A model generated the notes under the pieces. It was not told the origin of the DNA, made no database searches, and saw only the letters and a program-made list of their open reading frames with translations. Below are positions 1-9,132 of a stretch of DNA of 64,000 bases, piece by piece; positions within the stretch are counted from its first letter, which is position 1, and the number at the start of each line of letters is the position of its first letter. The stretch comes from Marinobacter sp. X15-166B. Lineage in GTDB: Bacteria; Pseudomonadota; Gammaproteobacteria; Pseudomonadales; Oleiphilaceae. Both the position numbers and the translations under genes were made by a program. The stretch lies in assembly GCF_001752365.1 (NCBI RefSeq), contig NZ_MEIY01000001.1, positions 581,179 through 645,178 of the forward strand, written 5' to 3'.

Positions 1-14
1 GGACCCATCCGGCG

Positions 15-45
15 TGTTAACCTCTCTCACCTTCAGGGGGTAACC
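15..45 (+). promoter_or_regulatory. Possible BirA-type operator upstream of bioA
   Basis: TGTTAACC (15-22) and GGGTAACC (38-45) are imperfect inverted half-sites separated by 15 bases. The known gammaproteobacterial BirA operator is TGTAAACC-N15-GGTTTACA; the left half matches 7 of 8 and the right half 5 of 8. The spacing and the bioA gene 58 bases downstream support the idea, but the right half is weak and the window cuts off the region upstream. Confidence 0.3.
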
Positions 46-103
46 GCCGAAACATGCGGCCCCGTTGTCTGTTCCACTATCCGGCACTACAGGAGACATG
101 TTC

Positions 104-1459
104 ATGTCCATGGGTAACGCTGATCTCGTCGCACGAGGCCTGAAATCTGTCTGGCACCCCTGCACCCAGATGAAAGACCACGAGTCACTTCCTCTGGTGC
201 CCATCAAGCGCGGCGAAGGGGTGTGGCTGGAAGACTTCGAGAACAACCGCTACATCGACGCAGTGAGTTCCTGGTGGGTGAACCTGTTCGGTCATGCCAA
301 CCCGCGCATCAATGCCGCCATTGTGGAGCAGATCGAACAGCTGGAGCACGTGATTCTGGCAGGCTTTACCCACGAGCCGGTGGTCCGGTTGTCGGAGCGC
401 CTGATCGAGGTCACCCCACCGGGTCTGAACAAGTGTTTTTACGCCGACAATGGCTCGTCCGCAGTGGAAGCCGCGCTCAAGATGAGTTACCACTACTGGA
501 AAAACTGTGGCCAGCCCGCCAAGAAAAACTTCGTCAACCTGAGCAACAGTTATCACGGTGAGACGCTCGGAGCCCTGGCGCTGGGGGACGTCGCCCTGTA
601 CAAGGAAACCTATCACCCCCTGTTGATGGACGTGATCACCGCCCCGTCCCCTGACGCCTACCACCGGGAGCCGGGTGAAAGCGAAGAAAGCTACGCGCTG
701 CGCCAGTTTGCCGAAATGGAAAAGATTCTCGCGGAACGCCATGAGGAGATCTGTGCGGTGGTGGTCGAGCCGCTGATTCAATGCGCCGGCGGCATGCGCA
801 TGCACCACCCCGTTTACCACACCAAATTGCGGGAAGCCTGTGACCGCTACCACGTGCATTTGATTGCCGATGAGATTGCGGTCGGCTTTGGCCGCACCGG
901 CACCATGTTCGCCCTCGAACAAGCCAGCATCACCCCGGATTTCATGTGCCTCTCCAAGGGGCTCACGGCAGGTTACCTGCCTCTGTCGGTGGTGCTGACC
1001 ACCGATAAGGTGTACGACGCCTTTTACGACGATTACAACACCCTCAAGGCGTTCCTGCATTCCCACAGTTATACCGGCAACCCCATTGGCTGTGCGGTGG
1101 CGCTGGCCACCCTGGACATTTTCCGTGACGACCGGGTGATCGAAAGCAACCGGGAATTGTCAGCCTGTATGTCGGAATCGGTCGCCCACCTCGCAGACCA
1201 CCCCAATGTGGGCGACATCCGCCAGTGCGGTATGACGCTGGCGATCGAGATGGTGAAGGACAAAACCAGTAAAACCCCCTTCCCCTGGCAGGAGCGGCGG
1301 GGTGTGCGGGTGTATCAGCACGCACTGACACGTCAGGCGCTGTTGCGTCCACTGGGCAATGTGGTGTATTTCATGCCCCCCTACATCATCACTAAAGATC
1401 AGATCCGTCATTTGGCCCAGGTGGCCACCGAAGGGATCGAGATTGCCGTCCGGGATTAA
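104..1459 (+). CDS. bioA: Adenosylmethionine-8-amino-7-oxononanoate aminotransferase
   Basis: Class III PLP aminotransferase that converts KAPA to DAPA using S-adenosylmethionine as amino donor, in cytosolic biotin synthesis. The N-terminal WHPCTQMKDH stretch, the YADNGSSAVEAALKM PLP-phosphate region, the DEIAVGFGRTGTMFA segment and the LSKGLTAGYLPLS lysine motif are all typical of BioA. I chose ATG 104 because AGGAG at 91-95 lies eight bases upstream; an in-frame TTG at 65 and ATG at 98 are less well placed. The protein of about 451 residues is of normal length. It is followed five bases later by rsmE, so the two are probably co-transcribed. No other bio gene is in the window. Confidence 0.95.
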   Translation: MSMGNADLVARGLKSVWHPCTQMKDHESLPLVPIKRGEGVWLEDFENNRYIDAVSSWWVNLFGHANPRINAAIVEQIEQLEHVILAGFTHEPVVRLSERLIEVTPPGLNKCFYADNGSSAVEAALKMSYHYWKNCGQPAKKNFVNLSNSYHGETLGALALGDVALYKETYHPLLMDVITAPSPDAYHREPGESEESYALRQFAEMEKILAERHEEICAVVVEPLIQCAGGMRMHHPVYHTKLREACDRYHVHLIADEIAVGFGRTGTMFALEQASITPDFMCLSKGLTAGYLPLSVVLTTDKVYDAFYDDYNTLKAFLHSHSYTGNPIGCAVALATLDIFRDDRVIESNRELSACMSESVAHLADHPNVGDIRQCGMTLAIEMVKDKTSKTPFPWQERRGVRVYQHALTRQALLRPLGNVVYFMPPYIITKDQIRHLAQVATEGIEIAVRD

Positions 1460-1464
1460 CAACC

Positions 1465-2208
1465 ATGCGCGCACCCAGATTTTATACCGCTTCACACCTC
1501 GCACCAGGGCTGACCGTTGTGCTCGACGATAACGCCGCACAGCACATTGGCCGGGTCCTGCGGATGCAGCCCGGTCAGGAGGTGCGGCTGTTTAACGGGG
1601 ATGGCCACGACTACGCGGCCACCCTGAGTGACGTGGGCAAGAAGCAGGTGTCTGCTGAGGTGCGCTCCGCCACCGCCAATCCGTCCGAATCGCCGCTGCG
1701 GATCACCCTGGGGCAAACCCTCTCCCGGGGCGACCGCATGGATTACGCCATTCAGAAGAGCGTCGAGATGGGGGTGGCCGCCATTGTGCCGCTCACCAGC
1801 GAACGCTGCGAGGTGCGTCTCAAGGGAGACCGGGAAGACAAGCGCATCCGCCACTGGCAGGCCGTCGCGGTCAGTGCCGCCGAGCAGTGTGGCCGTGCGG
1901 TGGTGCCCGAGATCCACCCGGTGATGACGCTGAGCCAATGGTTCGCATTCAGTCAGCACTGCGACACCCGTCTGGTGCTCCACCACCGCACCGCACGGCC
2001 ACTGACCGATTTGCACACCCCCACCGACCTTGCGCTGTTGATCGGGCCGGAAGGCGGACTCAGTGCGGAGGAAATCGCGCAGGCGGAGGCGGCCGGTTTT
2101 CTGGCCACTGCCCTGGGACCACGGGTATTGCGCACGGAAACCGCCCCGGTGGCGGCGCTTGCCCTGTGCCAATGGCTGTGGGGCGATCTGGGACAGCGCG
2201 GCAGCTGA
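1465..2208 (+). CDS. rsmE: 16S rRNA (uracil-1498-N3)-methyltransferase
   Basis: SPOUT-class methyltransferase that makes m3U1498 in 16S rRNA with S-adenosylmethionine. The 247-residue length is standard. The N-terminal PUA-like part (HIGRVLRMQPGQEV) is followed by a trefoil-knot SPOUT domain with LLIGPEGGLS and the C-terminal LGPRVLRTETA motif that forms the cofactor knot. It starts five bases after the bioA stop, so it is likely translated from the same mRNA. The bioA-rsmE neighbourhood is seen in other gammaproteobacteria. Confidence 0.95.
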   Translation: MRAPRFYTASHLAPGLTVVLDDNAAQHIGRVLRMQPGQEVRLFNGDGHDYAATLSDVGKKQVSAEVRSATANPSESPLRITLGQTLSRGDRMDYAIQKSVEMGVAAIVPLTSERCEVRLKGDREDKRIRHWQAVAVSAAEQCGRAVVPEIHPVMTLSQWFAFSQHCDTRLVLHHRTARPLTDLHTPTDLALLIGPEGGLSAEEIAQAEAAGFLATALGPRVLRTETAPVAALALCQWLWGDLGQRGS

Positions 2209-2307
2209 CGGACCGACGGCTACCCTTGAATGTGTCGCCGTACTATACTGGCCCCAATCCAAGTGCTCGTCGCGACACAGATTCATTCAATGACAGGGAG
2301 TCGAAGC

Positions 2308-3339
2308 ATGGCTGGCTTTTTATCCTGGGTTTCACGCCCGTTCCGATCCCGTTCGCCGGCCCCCGGGCCTGCCGCCGTGCAGGTGTCACCGCAGCCTCCG
2401 GCCCAACAGGGCGCGCAGCCGGACGCGGGCAACCCGGACGATTACGACAAACTGGATCGCCATTTGTACTGCTGGCTGCTCGATACCACGCCCTCTCATC
2501 TGGAAAAAACCAGCCCGCACACGGCAGCGATCGTCGCCACCCTGCGCCAGAACATCCGAGACGGCAAACTCGACGAGCTGCCCCGCCAGCCCCTGACCCT
2601 GCCCCGGGTGCTCCGCGCGCTGTCAGACCCGAACGGCGACCGCAATGAATTGGCCAGCATCATTCTGGATGATCCGGCACTGACCGACCAATTGTTACAG
2701 ATTGCCAACAGCCCGTTTTTCCGCCCCGGTGAACAGGAAATTGAATCGGTGGATCAGGCCATCTTCGTGCTTGGTCTGAACGGTATCCGGAATGTGGTCT
2801 CCGCTGCGGTGATGCGTCCCATGCTGAGCGCCCGTTACAGCCGCGAAGCGGTGTTCTCCCAGCGGGTATGGCGGTGGGGGCTGACCTGTGCACGGGCGGC
2901 CGAACTGATTGCCCGAGAACAACATCAGGATACCAGTGCTGCGTTTATGGTGGGGCTGTTGCCAGCGCTGGCCTGCCTTACCCTGCACCGGGAAGTGCAC
3001 CGGCTCATGACCCGTTACACGGAGGACCGCAAAGCCACTCCGGCCATGGTGCGCGCAGTGCTTGAAACGTTGATGTGGCCCCTCACGCAGCAGCTGGCGA
3101 TAGAGTGGAACCTGCCTGTCCGCTACCGATCGCTGTTGGAGGCGGCCATGGTGGCGCGTGCCACACAAACCCACACCCCGCTGGCGGACGGGCTGGTGCT
3201 GGGCTCCCGGGAAGTGTTGCGCCATGCCCACCAACGCAATCTGCCCGAAGAAAATCTGGTCGCGCTGCTGGCCCTGGACCAACCCGGGTTTGCCAGAGTG
3301 AGGGAGGCCCTCAGTCTGACGCTCAAGCGCGGCGGCTGA
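2308..3339 (+). CDS. HDOD domain protein
   Basis: Protein of about 343 residues with an HDOD domain in the middle (PRVLRALSD, then ILDDPALTDQLLQIANSPFF and the QAIFVLGLNGIRNVV helix). HDOD proteins lack the HD catalytic pair and act as protein-interaction modules in signalling, motility or stress responses. The first 50 or so residues are proline- and alanine-rich and probably unstructured. ATG 2308 was chosen because AGGGAG (2295-2300) precedes it by seven bases. The 3' end overlaps the 3' end of the convergent cadA gene by 17 bases. The target pathway cannot be told from the sequence. Confidence 0.85.
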   Translation: MAGFLSWVSRPFRSRSPAPGPAAVQVSPQPPAQQGAQPDAGNPDDYDKLDRHLYCWLLDTTPSHLEKTSPHTAAIVATLRQNIRDGKLDELPRQPLTLPRVLRALSDPNGDRNELASIILDDPALTDQLLQIANSPFFRPGEQEIESVDQAIFVLGLNGIRNVVSAAVMRPMLSARYSREAVFSQRVWRWGLTCARAAELIAREQHQDTSAAFMVGLLPALACLTLHREVHRLMTRYTEDRKATPAMVRAVLETLMWPLTQQLAIEWNLPVRYRSLLEAAMVARATQTHTPLADGLVLGSREVLRHAHQRNLPEENLVALLALDQPGFARVREALSLTLKRGG

Positions 3340-5533
3340 GCCGGGACCGCAACAGCCGCAGGCCGTTGGCAACCACCAGCAGGCTGGCCCCCACATCGGC
3401 AAATACCGCCATCCACATGGTGGCAAGCCCGAACACCGTCAGCACCAGAAACACCCCCTTGATGCCCAGCGCCAGGGCGATGTTCTGCACCAGCAGGGTG
3501 CGGGTGCGGCGGGACAGTCTGACAAACCAGGCCACCTTGCGCAGATCATCGTCCATCAGCGCCACATCGGCAGTGTCGATGGCCGTGTCCGAGCCCAGAG
3601 CCCCCATAGCAATGCCAATGTGAGCCTGCGCCAGCGCCGGGGCGTCGTTGATACCGTCCCCCACCATGCCCACCAGGCCCTGCTGCTCAAGTGTCTGTAT
3701 CGCCGCGAGCTTGTCGTCGGGTAATTGATTGCCAAGGGCTTTATCAATGCCCACCTGGGCCGCTATGGCGTTCGCGGTCCGCTGGTTATCCCCCGTCAGC
3801 ATAATGGTTTTAACCCCCAGCTCATGCAGCGCAGCGATCGCCTCGGCGCTGCTGGCCTTGACGGTGTCGGCAACTGAAAACAAAGCCAGCACTTGCTCGG
3901 CCCTGGCCAACATGACCGCGGTAAAGCCGCGCTCTTCCAGGGTCTCCAGACGCTGCGCCAGGCTGGGTGAACACACCCCCATGGTTTCCATCAGGCGACA
4001 ATTGCCGAGGACGTAATAGATCCCATCAATCTCACCGCCAACCCCCATGCCCGCCAGCGCGGTGAAATTTTCCACCGGCATTCCCCCCCGTGCATGGGGC
4101 TCGGCCTCCCGGGCAATGGCTCCGGATACCGGATGATCCGAGCGCACCGCAAGACTGTAGGCCAGCCGTCGACAGGTGTCCGCATCGGCACCGTCGCCGC
4201 AGAGTTCGAACCCGGTCTGTACCGGTTCGCCCCGGGTGAGGGTGCCGGTTTTATCCAACGCCAGCCAGGCCAGTTTGTAGCCCTCTTCCAGAAAGACACC
4301 GCCCTTGACCAGGACGCCGTGGCGTGCCGCCGCCGCCAACCCACTGACGATGGTGACCGGTGTCGAAAGCACCAAGGCACAGGGGCAGGCGATCACCAGC
4401 AACACCAGCGCCCGGTAGACCCAGTCAAGCCAGAGTCCGCCGCTCACCAGTGGCGGAACGACCGCAACAACCAGCGCCAATGCAAACACCAGAGGCGTGT
4501 ACACGGCGGCAAACCGGTCCACAAACCGCTGGGTTCGGGCTTTGCTGCCCTGCGCCTGTTCCACTGCATGAATAATGCGCGCAAGGGTGGTGTCCGCCGC
4601 CACCCGGGTGACCCGGTATTCAAAGGAACCGGCGCCATTGATGGTGCCGGCGAACACCGCATCGCCTGCAGACTTCTCCACCGGCAGGCTCTCACCGGTT
4701 ATCGGGGCCTGATTGATCGTGGACTGCCCCCGCACCAGTTCGCCGTCCAGCGCAATGCGCTCCCCCGGTCGGACCCGGGCGACGCTGCCCGGCTCTACCG
4801 TCTGCGGGTCCCTCACCTGCCAGGAACCGTCCGGCTGGCGCACCGTCACCTGCGCGGGCGCCAGACTCATCAGCCCGCTGATGGCGTTTCGGGCGCGGTC
4901 CAGAGAGCGGGCTTCAATCGTTTCGGCCACATTGAACAGCACCATTACCATGGCCGCTTCCGGCCACTGACCAATAATAAAGGCACCGGTAACCGCCACA
5001 CTCATCAACGCATTGATATTGAGATTCCCCTGGCGAACCGCCACCCAGCCTTTGCGATAGGTCGACACGCCGCTGCCGGCCACCGCCGCCAACGCCAGCA
5101 ACGCCGCCAGCCAGGCCGACCAACCCACCCAACCGGCCACCTCCGACAGCAGCGCCAGCGCCCCCGCCAGAGCCAGCGGCCACCAGGGAGCGGCCTGTTG
5201 CGGCAAGTCTGCAAACGGGCTTCCCTCCTGATTCAGTTCCGGTTCGAAGCCGAGCCCCCGGATTGCTGCGGTAATTTGCGCCAGGGCGCCAACGGTGTGT
5301 TCCACGGTCAACAACCGTTGCACCAGATTGAATTCCAGACTGATAACGCCGGACAGGCTGCCCAGGCGCTTGCGGATCATGGCTTCTTCGGTGGGGCAGT
5401 CCATTTGGCGGATGCGGATCGAGGTGCGCACGCCCTGCTCCTCAGCCCCGGTGCCCGTCAGGTCTGCAGTCGGTGCCGCCTCAGTAGCGCTGCGTGCCAT
5501 ACTGTGGGTCGGTCCGGGCTGGCCATCGCTCAT
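3323..5533 (-). CDS. cadA: Heavy-metal translocating P1B-type ATPase (Cd/Zn/Pb efflux)
   Basis: Inner-membrane pump that exports divalent soft metals. Visible in order are an N-terminal HMA-like domain with MDCPTEE (residues 44-50), six or more membrane segments, the actuator TGES (279-282), the CPC metal-binding motif in the membrane (383-385), the DKTGTLT phosphorylation site (from 427), the SDHP nucleotide-site motif (about 466-469) and GDGINDAP. Cys-Pro-Cys with a divergent MerR regulator points to Cd/Zn/Pb rather than Cu. The gene is transcribed from a MerR-type promoter facing cadR. Its 3' end overlaps the HDOD gene. zntA is an equally acceptable name. Confidence 0.93.
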   Translation of the reverse strand: MSDGQPGPTHSMARSATEAAPTADLTGTGAEEQGVRTSIRIRQMDCPTEEAMIRKRLGSLSGVISLEFNLVQRLLTVEHTVGALAQITAAIRGLGFEPELNQEGSPFADLPQQAAPWWPLALAGALALLSEVAGWVGWSAWLAALLALAAVAGSGVSTYRKGWVAVRQGNLNINALMSVAVTGAFIIGQWPEAAMVMVLFNVAETIEARSLDRARNAISGLMSLAPAQVTVRQPDGSWQVRDPQTVEPGSVARVRPGERIALDGELVRGQSTINQAPITGESLPVEKSAGDAVFAGTINGAGSFEYRVTRVAADTTLARIIHAVEQAQGSKARTQRFVDRFAAVYTPLVFALALVVAVVPPLVSGGLWLDWVYRALVLLVIACPCALVLSTPVTIVSGLAAAARHGVLVKGGVFLEEGYKLAWLALDKTGTLTRGEPVQTGFELCGDGADADTCRRLAYSLAVRSDHPVSGAIAREAEPHARGGMPVENFTALAGMGVGGEIDGIYYVLGNCRLMETMGVCSPSLAQRLETLEERGFTAVMLARAEQVLALFSVADTVKASSAEAIAALHELGVKTIMLTGDNQRTANAIAAQVGIDKALGNQLPDDKLAAIQTLEQQGLVGMVGDGINDAPALAQAHIGIAMGALGSDTAIDTADVALMDDDLRKVAWFVRLSRRTRTLLVQNIALALGIKGVFLVLTVFGLATMWMAVFADVGASLLVVANGLRLLRSRLSRRA

Positions 5534-5565
5534 AGTACACCTCGTGTTTTCGTTCTATGCTGATC

Positions 5566-5596
5566 ATTAGACACCCTGAAGCCACTTCAGGGTCAA
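5566..5596 (-). promoter_or_regulatory. MerR/CadR-type promoter and operator of cadA
   Basis: On the minus strand, -35 TTGACC (5591-5596) and -10 TCTAAT (5566-5571) are separated by exactly 19 bases, the stretched spacer typical of MerR-activated promoters. Inside lies a perfect dyad at 5573-5593: arms ACCCTGAAG and CTTCAGGGT around a 3-base centre, very like known ZntR/CadR/PbrR operators. It faces cadA and sits in the 101-base gap to the divergent regulator gene. Confidence 0.9.
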
Positions 5597-5634
5597 GGCG
5601 GGATCGCCTCTGACGGAACCGACCGGAGAACGCA

Positions 5635-6126
5635 ATGAGAATCGGGGCACTGGCAAAACAGGTAGGTATTACCGTAGAGACCATTCGCTATTATGAACAG
5701 GCGGGACTGTTGCACCGGCCGGCGCGCGACCCGTCCAACAATTACCGGTTGTACGACCCGGGCCACCTTGAGCGCCTTCAGTTTATCCGGCGCTGCCGGA
5801 TCCTGGCGATGACCCATGCTGAAATTCAGGCCCTGCTGCGGGCTCGCACCCAACCCGACCATAGCTGCGACACCATCAACGAGCTGATTGATGAGCATTT
5901 GCAGCATGTACAAACACGCATCGCTGAATTACAGGCTCTGGAACGGGAGCTCAGCACCCTCCGGCAACAGTGCGGGGCGTCTCGCCCCGCCCGTGAATGC
6001 GGCATTCTGCGCGAACTGGACAATCCGGAAAACCTGGACCTGGGCGCAACGGCAAGCGCCGGCCCTGGAGCGGGATGCCACCCCGAGGTGCATCCGCCTT
6101 ATCCAGAGGTGGACGACCGCGCTTGA
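5635..6126 (+). CDS. cadR: MerR-family heavy-metal regulator
   Basis: Transcription activator of the divergent metal ATPase. The N-terminal winged helix-turn-helix (MRIGALAKQVGITVETIRYY) is followed by the dimerisation helix and three cysteines, C78, C113 and C122, the arrangement expected for Zn/Cd/Pb sensing by CadR/ZntR/PbrR proteins. The tail after residue 130 is variable and has a further Cys-His pair near the end. Length is 163 residues. Metal specificity cannot be settled by eye. The 3' end overlaps the convergent yihY gene by 28 bases. Confidence 0.9.
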   Translation: MRIGALAKQVGITVETIRYYEQAGLLHRPARDPSNNYRLYDPGHLERLQFIRRCRILAMTHAEIQALLRARTQPDHSCDTINELIDEHLQHVQTRIAELQALERELSTLRQQCGASRPARECGILRELDNPENLDLGATASAGPGAGCHPEVHPPYPEVDDRA

Positions 6127-7427
6127 AGTGCACAGGTTTCTCCCTGCGCGTCCAACAGTTGCGCCAGACTATGGTCAGCGCCGGGTGTGACCGCGTGGGT
6201 CAGTTCTCTGGGCAGTTCCTGCGGCAGGCGGTGAACCATGCCGTCTTCGTCGTGGCGCACTGCGGCCAGCACGTCGCTCACCGTGATGTGTTCAAGGGAC
6301 CGCCCCGGCACCAGCTGATCTCCTTCTTCACCCGCCAGTTTCAGCAAGCGGGCGCGGATCAGCTTGTCACTGATCTGACGGGATACGTCGCCCGGAATCC
6401 GCAACTCATGCTCCAGCTGCTCTTGCTGGGGGGCGTCCCGGCCCTCATGAAACGGTTTGCCCACCAGCCACATGATGGCAACCGCCACCCGCTCCTGCAG
6501 CTCCGGGGCAACCCGCGGGTGTTCCCGCTTGATGACCGAACCGGGGTGCTGCAGGTAAAAGGTCAGACTGGAACCCAGCAATAGGATCATCCAGTTCAGA
6601 TACACCCAGATAAGCAGGATTATGCCGATTGCAAAACTGGAATAGATTGCGGTGTATTTGGCTGAGCCGGCTACGAAGGAGGCGAACAACATGCCCGCCG
6701 CCTGCCAGGAAATGCCGGCGATGAGACCGCCGATCAGCGCGTAGCGGAATTTCACCCGGGTGTTGGGCATGAAGATATAGACAAAGGTAAATGCCCCCAC
6801 CACCAGCAAAAACGGGGTCAGCCGGCTGACAATCAGTATCAGGGTGCCAAACGGCTCGATGGTCATCAGCTCCTGCATCAGGGCCGACGAAAATATGGTC
6901 GCGGTAATCCCGATGGCGGACACCATCAGCAAGGGCCCCACCATGATGACGCTGAGGTAATTACTGAACCGCTGGGCCACTGAGCGGGAATGGGGCGCTC
7001 GCCAGATCATATTGAACGAGCGCTCGATCTTCTGCACCAGCGAGATCACGGTATACACCAGCAAGGCCAGTCCGACCGAACCGAGTACTCCCACCTTCAT
7101 GTTATCGACAAAACCCAGAATCTGCTCGGCCACCTGTATACCTTGCGGCCCCAGGGGTTCAAAGAACTGGTACAGAAAAGGCTCCATGCGTTCATGCACA
7201 CCCAGCGCCTTGAGCACCGAAAAGCTCAGCGCCAGCAGGGGCACAATACTCAACAGCGTGGTGTACACCAGACTCATGGCGTGCAGGGTCAGATTACCGC
7301 TGAGCACGTCCCGCACCAACGCGTACACCGTACGTGCCGACCGATACAGCAATTTCCAGGGGTGGTGCCGGGGAGGGTTGGGGTTGGCAAGGATCCAGTT
7401 CTCTGCTGCCTTCAGACGATCTTGCAT
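6099..7427 (-). CDS. YihY/BrkB-family inner membrane protein
   Basis: Polytopic membrane protein with about six hydrophobic segments in residues 40-290 and a soluble C-terminal part of about 140 residues that looks like a winged-helix domain (LRIPGDVSRQISDKLIRARLL). The TLHAMSLVYTTLLSIVPLLA motif is diagnostic of the YihY/UPF0761 family. The biochemical role of the family is not established. ATG 7427 is the first ATG; two TTG codons lie just upstream and the Shine-Dalgarno-like AAGGTGA does not clearly discriminate. The end overlaps cadR. Confidence 0.85.
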   Translation of the reverse strand: MQDRLKAAENWILANPNPPRHHPWKLLYRSARTVYALVRDVLSGNLTLHAMSLVYTTLLSIVPLLALSFSVLKALGVHERMEPFLYQFFEPLGPQGIQVAEQILGFVDNMKVGVLGSVGLALLVYTVISLVQKIERSFNMIWRAPHSRSVAQRFSNYLSVIMVGPLLMVSAIGITATIFSSALMQELMTIEPFGTLILIVSRLTPFLLVVGAFTFVYIFMPNTRVKFRYALIGGLIAGISWQAAGMLFASFVAGSAKYTAIYSSFAIGIILLIWVYLNWMILLLGSSLTFYLQHPGSVIKREHPRVAPELQERVAVAIMWLVGKPFHEGRDAPQQEQLEHELRIPGDVSRQISDKLIRARLLKLAGEEGDQLVPGRSLEHITVSDVLAAVRHDEDGMVHRLPQELPRELTHAVTPGADHSLAQLLDAQGETCALQARSSTSG

Positions 7428-7529
7428 CAACAAAAAATCACCTTTGCGCCATTTTCCTTTCGCAAGGAAAACCCTTAAGTGAATCGGTTTTCGGCAAGTA
7501 TGGCTTAAACAGACAGGGAGAGGAAAGCT

Positions 7530-7547
7530 GGCGGGAGAGTTCCCGCC
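7530..7547 (-). terminator. Hairpin after the envelope operon
   Basis: GGCGGGA (7530-7536) and TCCCGCC (7541-7547) form a perfect 7-bp stem with a 4-base loop, ten bases after the last stop codon of the leftward operon. On the minus strand only a short pyrimidine-rich tail follows, so it is a weak intrinsic terminator. It separates this operon from yihY on the same strand. Confidence 0.55.
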
Positions 7548-7556
7548 TCTAGAGGG

Positions 7557-7814
7557 TCAGCCTTTGTCGGCCAGTTTGCGAAGATTATCATGGATTTTGA
7601 ACATCACGATAAGCAGTTCGCACCACACCCGGGCACCGACGGCAGCACCCGCAATGGTAAGCAGCCCAAGGAAAAAATTACCTGCTGTTAAGCCTCGGTA
7701 GTCACTGAACATCACGCCGACACCCGCTACCACGGCTCCTAACAGCATCAGCCAGTATACGAATGTGATGATTTTTGGGGTCAGCATTGAATCGAATGCA
7801 AAGATTGATCTCAC
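7557..7814 (-). CDS. DUF4282 family membrane protein
   Basis: 85-residue protein with two hydrophobic segments (about residues 14-36 and 45-65) and the C-terminal CELLIVMFKIHDNLRKLA typical of DUF4282. The family function is unknown. The start is GTG 7814, supported by AGGA six bases upstream; an in-frame ATG eight codons later is possible. It is the last gene of the leftward envelope operon, 49 bases after the CsgG-like gene, and may be a membrane partner for those exported proteins. Confidence 0.75.
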   Translation of the reverse strand: MRSIFAFDSMLTPKIITFVYWLMLLGAVVAGVGVMFSDYRGLTAGNFFLGLLTIAGAAVGARVWCELLIVMFKIHDNLRKLADKG

Positions 7815-7863
7815 TTTTATTCCTTTTCAGTTTTGATATGACGGTGGCTTCAATACTTATTTT

Positions 7864-9132
7864 TCAGCAAGGATCCATAGGCAAGCACGTGCGCTTGCGC
7901 GTCCCGCGGACTGCATCAGCGGCGCTCTCGGCCCTCTGTGGCCGAGCACTGCGACGTACGACATGCCCCGTTCCCTTCACACGGCCATCAACAACGATCG
8001 CGTAGCTCATCTTATCGGTACTGCGGTTAATCTTTATGCTGGCAACGCGTTGTTCCTGGCGTCCCAGGGCTGAGCCCGTATGGCTGTTGCGAACGGCGCT
8101 TCCAAGCGCAAACACTTCCCAGACTTCGCCGGGGGACAGCAAGTTGCCCCCCATATTGATGACCAGCTCGTCGCCTTCCTGCTTTTCTACCAGTGGCGGC
8201 CAGACGGCATCAACAACCCGCAATGCCACTTCACGACCGATTTGATCAAATGCAGCCTGCGCAGAATGGCTGTCACCAGTCAGCTCCAACCCCAGGCTGG
8301 CCGCATTGGCATTAAGCGTCTGACTCCAGACAATACTGCCCGTAGCGGGCACGACAACGCGCAGCTCCAGCGCCGCTGATCCGGTACTGCGGCGAGTTGT
8401 TTCACCCGTCAGCCTGCTGGTTTGCGCCTCGGAGCCAAGGGATAGTTCCGTCACTCTCGCGGTCACCAGGTACTCAGCTCCAAGCACATTACCCAGCATC
8501 GCTTTTTCGGCGACCGGAACATCCCTGCCCGTCATTCGCTGCCGCTCCGCAACCATGGCAGACTCGCCATCCCGGGCCAGCATGGCAAACCGGCGCGAAC
8601 GGGTAAGCGCGTCGGAAATCGCGTGAGTCATGCGTTGCGACACTTCATCAGCTGAAAACCCCTGGCCGTCAACCGAATAGCGATGACGCGCGGTTTCAAC
8701 GGGGTAGACAGCCATTCGCCAACGGTTGTCCTGCGCAGACGAGCCCGGAACCGTGTACACCGGAATATCCACCTTCAACCTGGCGAGCTTGCCGCCGCCC
8801 GCTGCATTGGTAACCGATACGATACGGTACCCCGAGATCAGGCCACTCGAACTGACGCGAGTACTACTTTGCTGGGCAGATGACATGGTCGTGGTTGACT
8901 CGCGACCATCTTCGGTGCGAGTGCTCATTCGCTTGAGCGCGCTCTGCACCTGGCGACTGGCGCTGATCTGCGCACCACGGACCTGACGCACAGCCTCGCC
9001 CAGTGCGTTGTAAATCGCCTGTTCGCGATCGACACCGGTAGCCTCAGCTGACACCGTTCTGATGTCCGTCGCCGCTGGCGCGGCAACAGACATCAGAACG
9101 AGTACAACAAACAACAGCGTTCTCATTACCAT
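7864..9132 (-). CDS. Secreted CsgG-like protein with LPP20/FlgT-like N-terminus
   Basis: 422-residue exported protein with an N-terminal signal peptide (MRTLLFVVLVLMSVAAPAA). Residues 20-110 resemble the LPP20/FlgT N-terminal fold (EATGVDREQAIYNALGEAVRQV). Residues 140-300 resemble the CsgG/LpoB-type periplasmic domain (LTRSRRFAMLARD, MLGNVLGAEYLVTARVTEL). The C-terminal 100 residues look like a FlgT-type beta-rich region (EVWEVFALGSAV). There is no lipobox, so it should be soluble in the periplasm. The start overlaps the upstream stop (ATGGTAATG); either ATG 9132 or ATG 9126 could be used. The function is unknown, and a role at the outer membrane with the LpoB-like neighbour is inference. 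Confidence 0.7.
   Translation of the reverse strand: MVMRTLLFVVLVLMSVAAPAATDIRTVSAEATGVDREQAIYNALGEAVRQVRGAQISASRQVQSALKRMSTRTEDGRESTTTMSSAQQSSTRVSSSGLISGYRIVSVTNAAGGGKLARLKVDIPVYTVPGSSAQDNRWRMAVYPVETARHRYSVDGQGFSADEVSQRMTHAISDALTRSRRFAMLARDGESAMVAERQRMTGRDVPVAEKAMLGNVLGAEYLVTARVTELSLGSEAQTSRLTGETTRRSTGSAALELRVVVPATGSIVWSQTLNANAASLGLELTGDSHSAQAAFDQIGREVALRVVDAVWPPLVEKQEGDELVINMGGNLLSPGEVWEVFALGSAVRNSHTGSALGRQEQRVASIKINRSTDKMSYAIVVDGRVKGTGHVVRRSARPQRAESAADAVRGTRKRTCLPMDPC

Noticed and set aside
4094..5563. Long open frame (489 codons) on the plus strand opposite cadA
   Set aside because: Pure antisense shadow of a high-GC gene; no recognisable domain, no ribosome site, and cadA on the other strand is certain.
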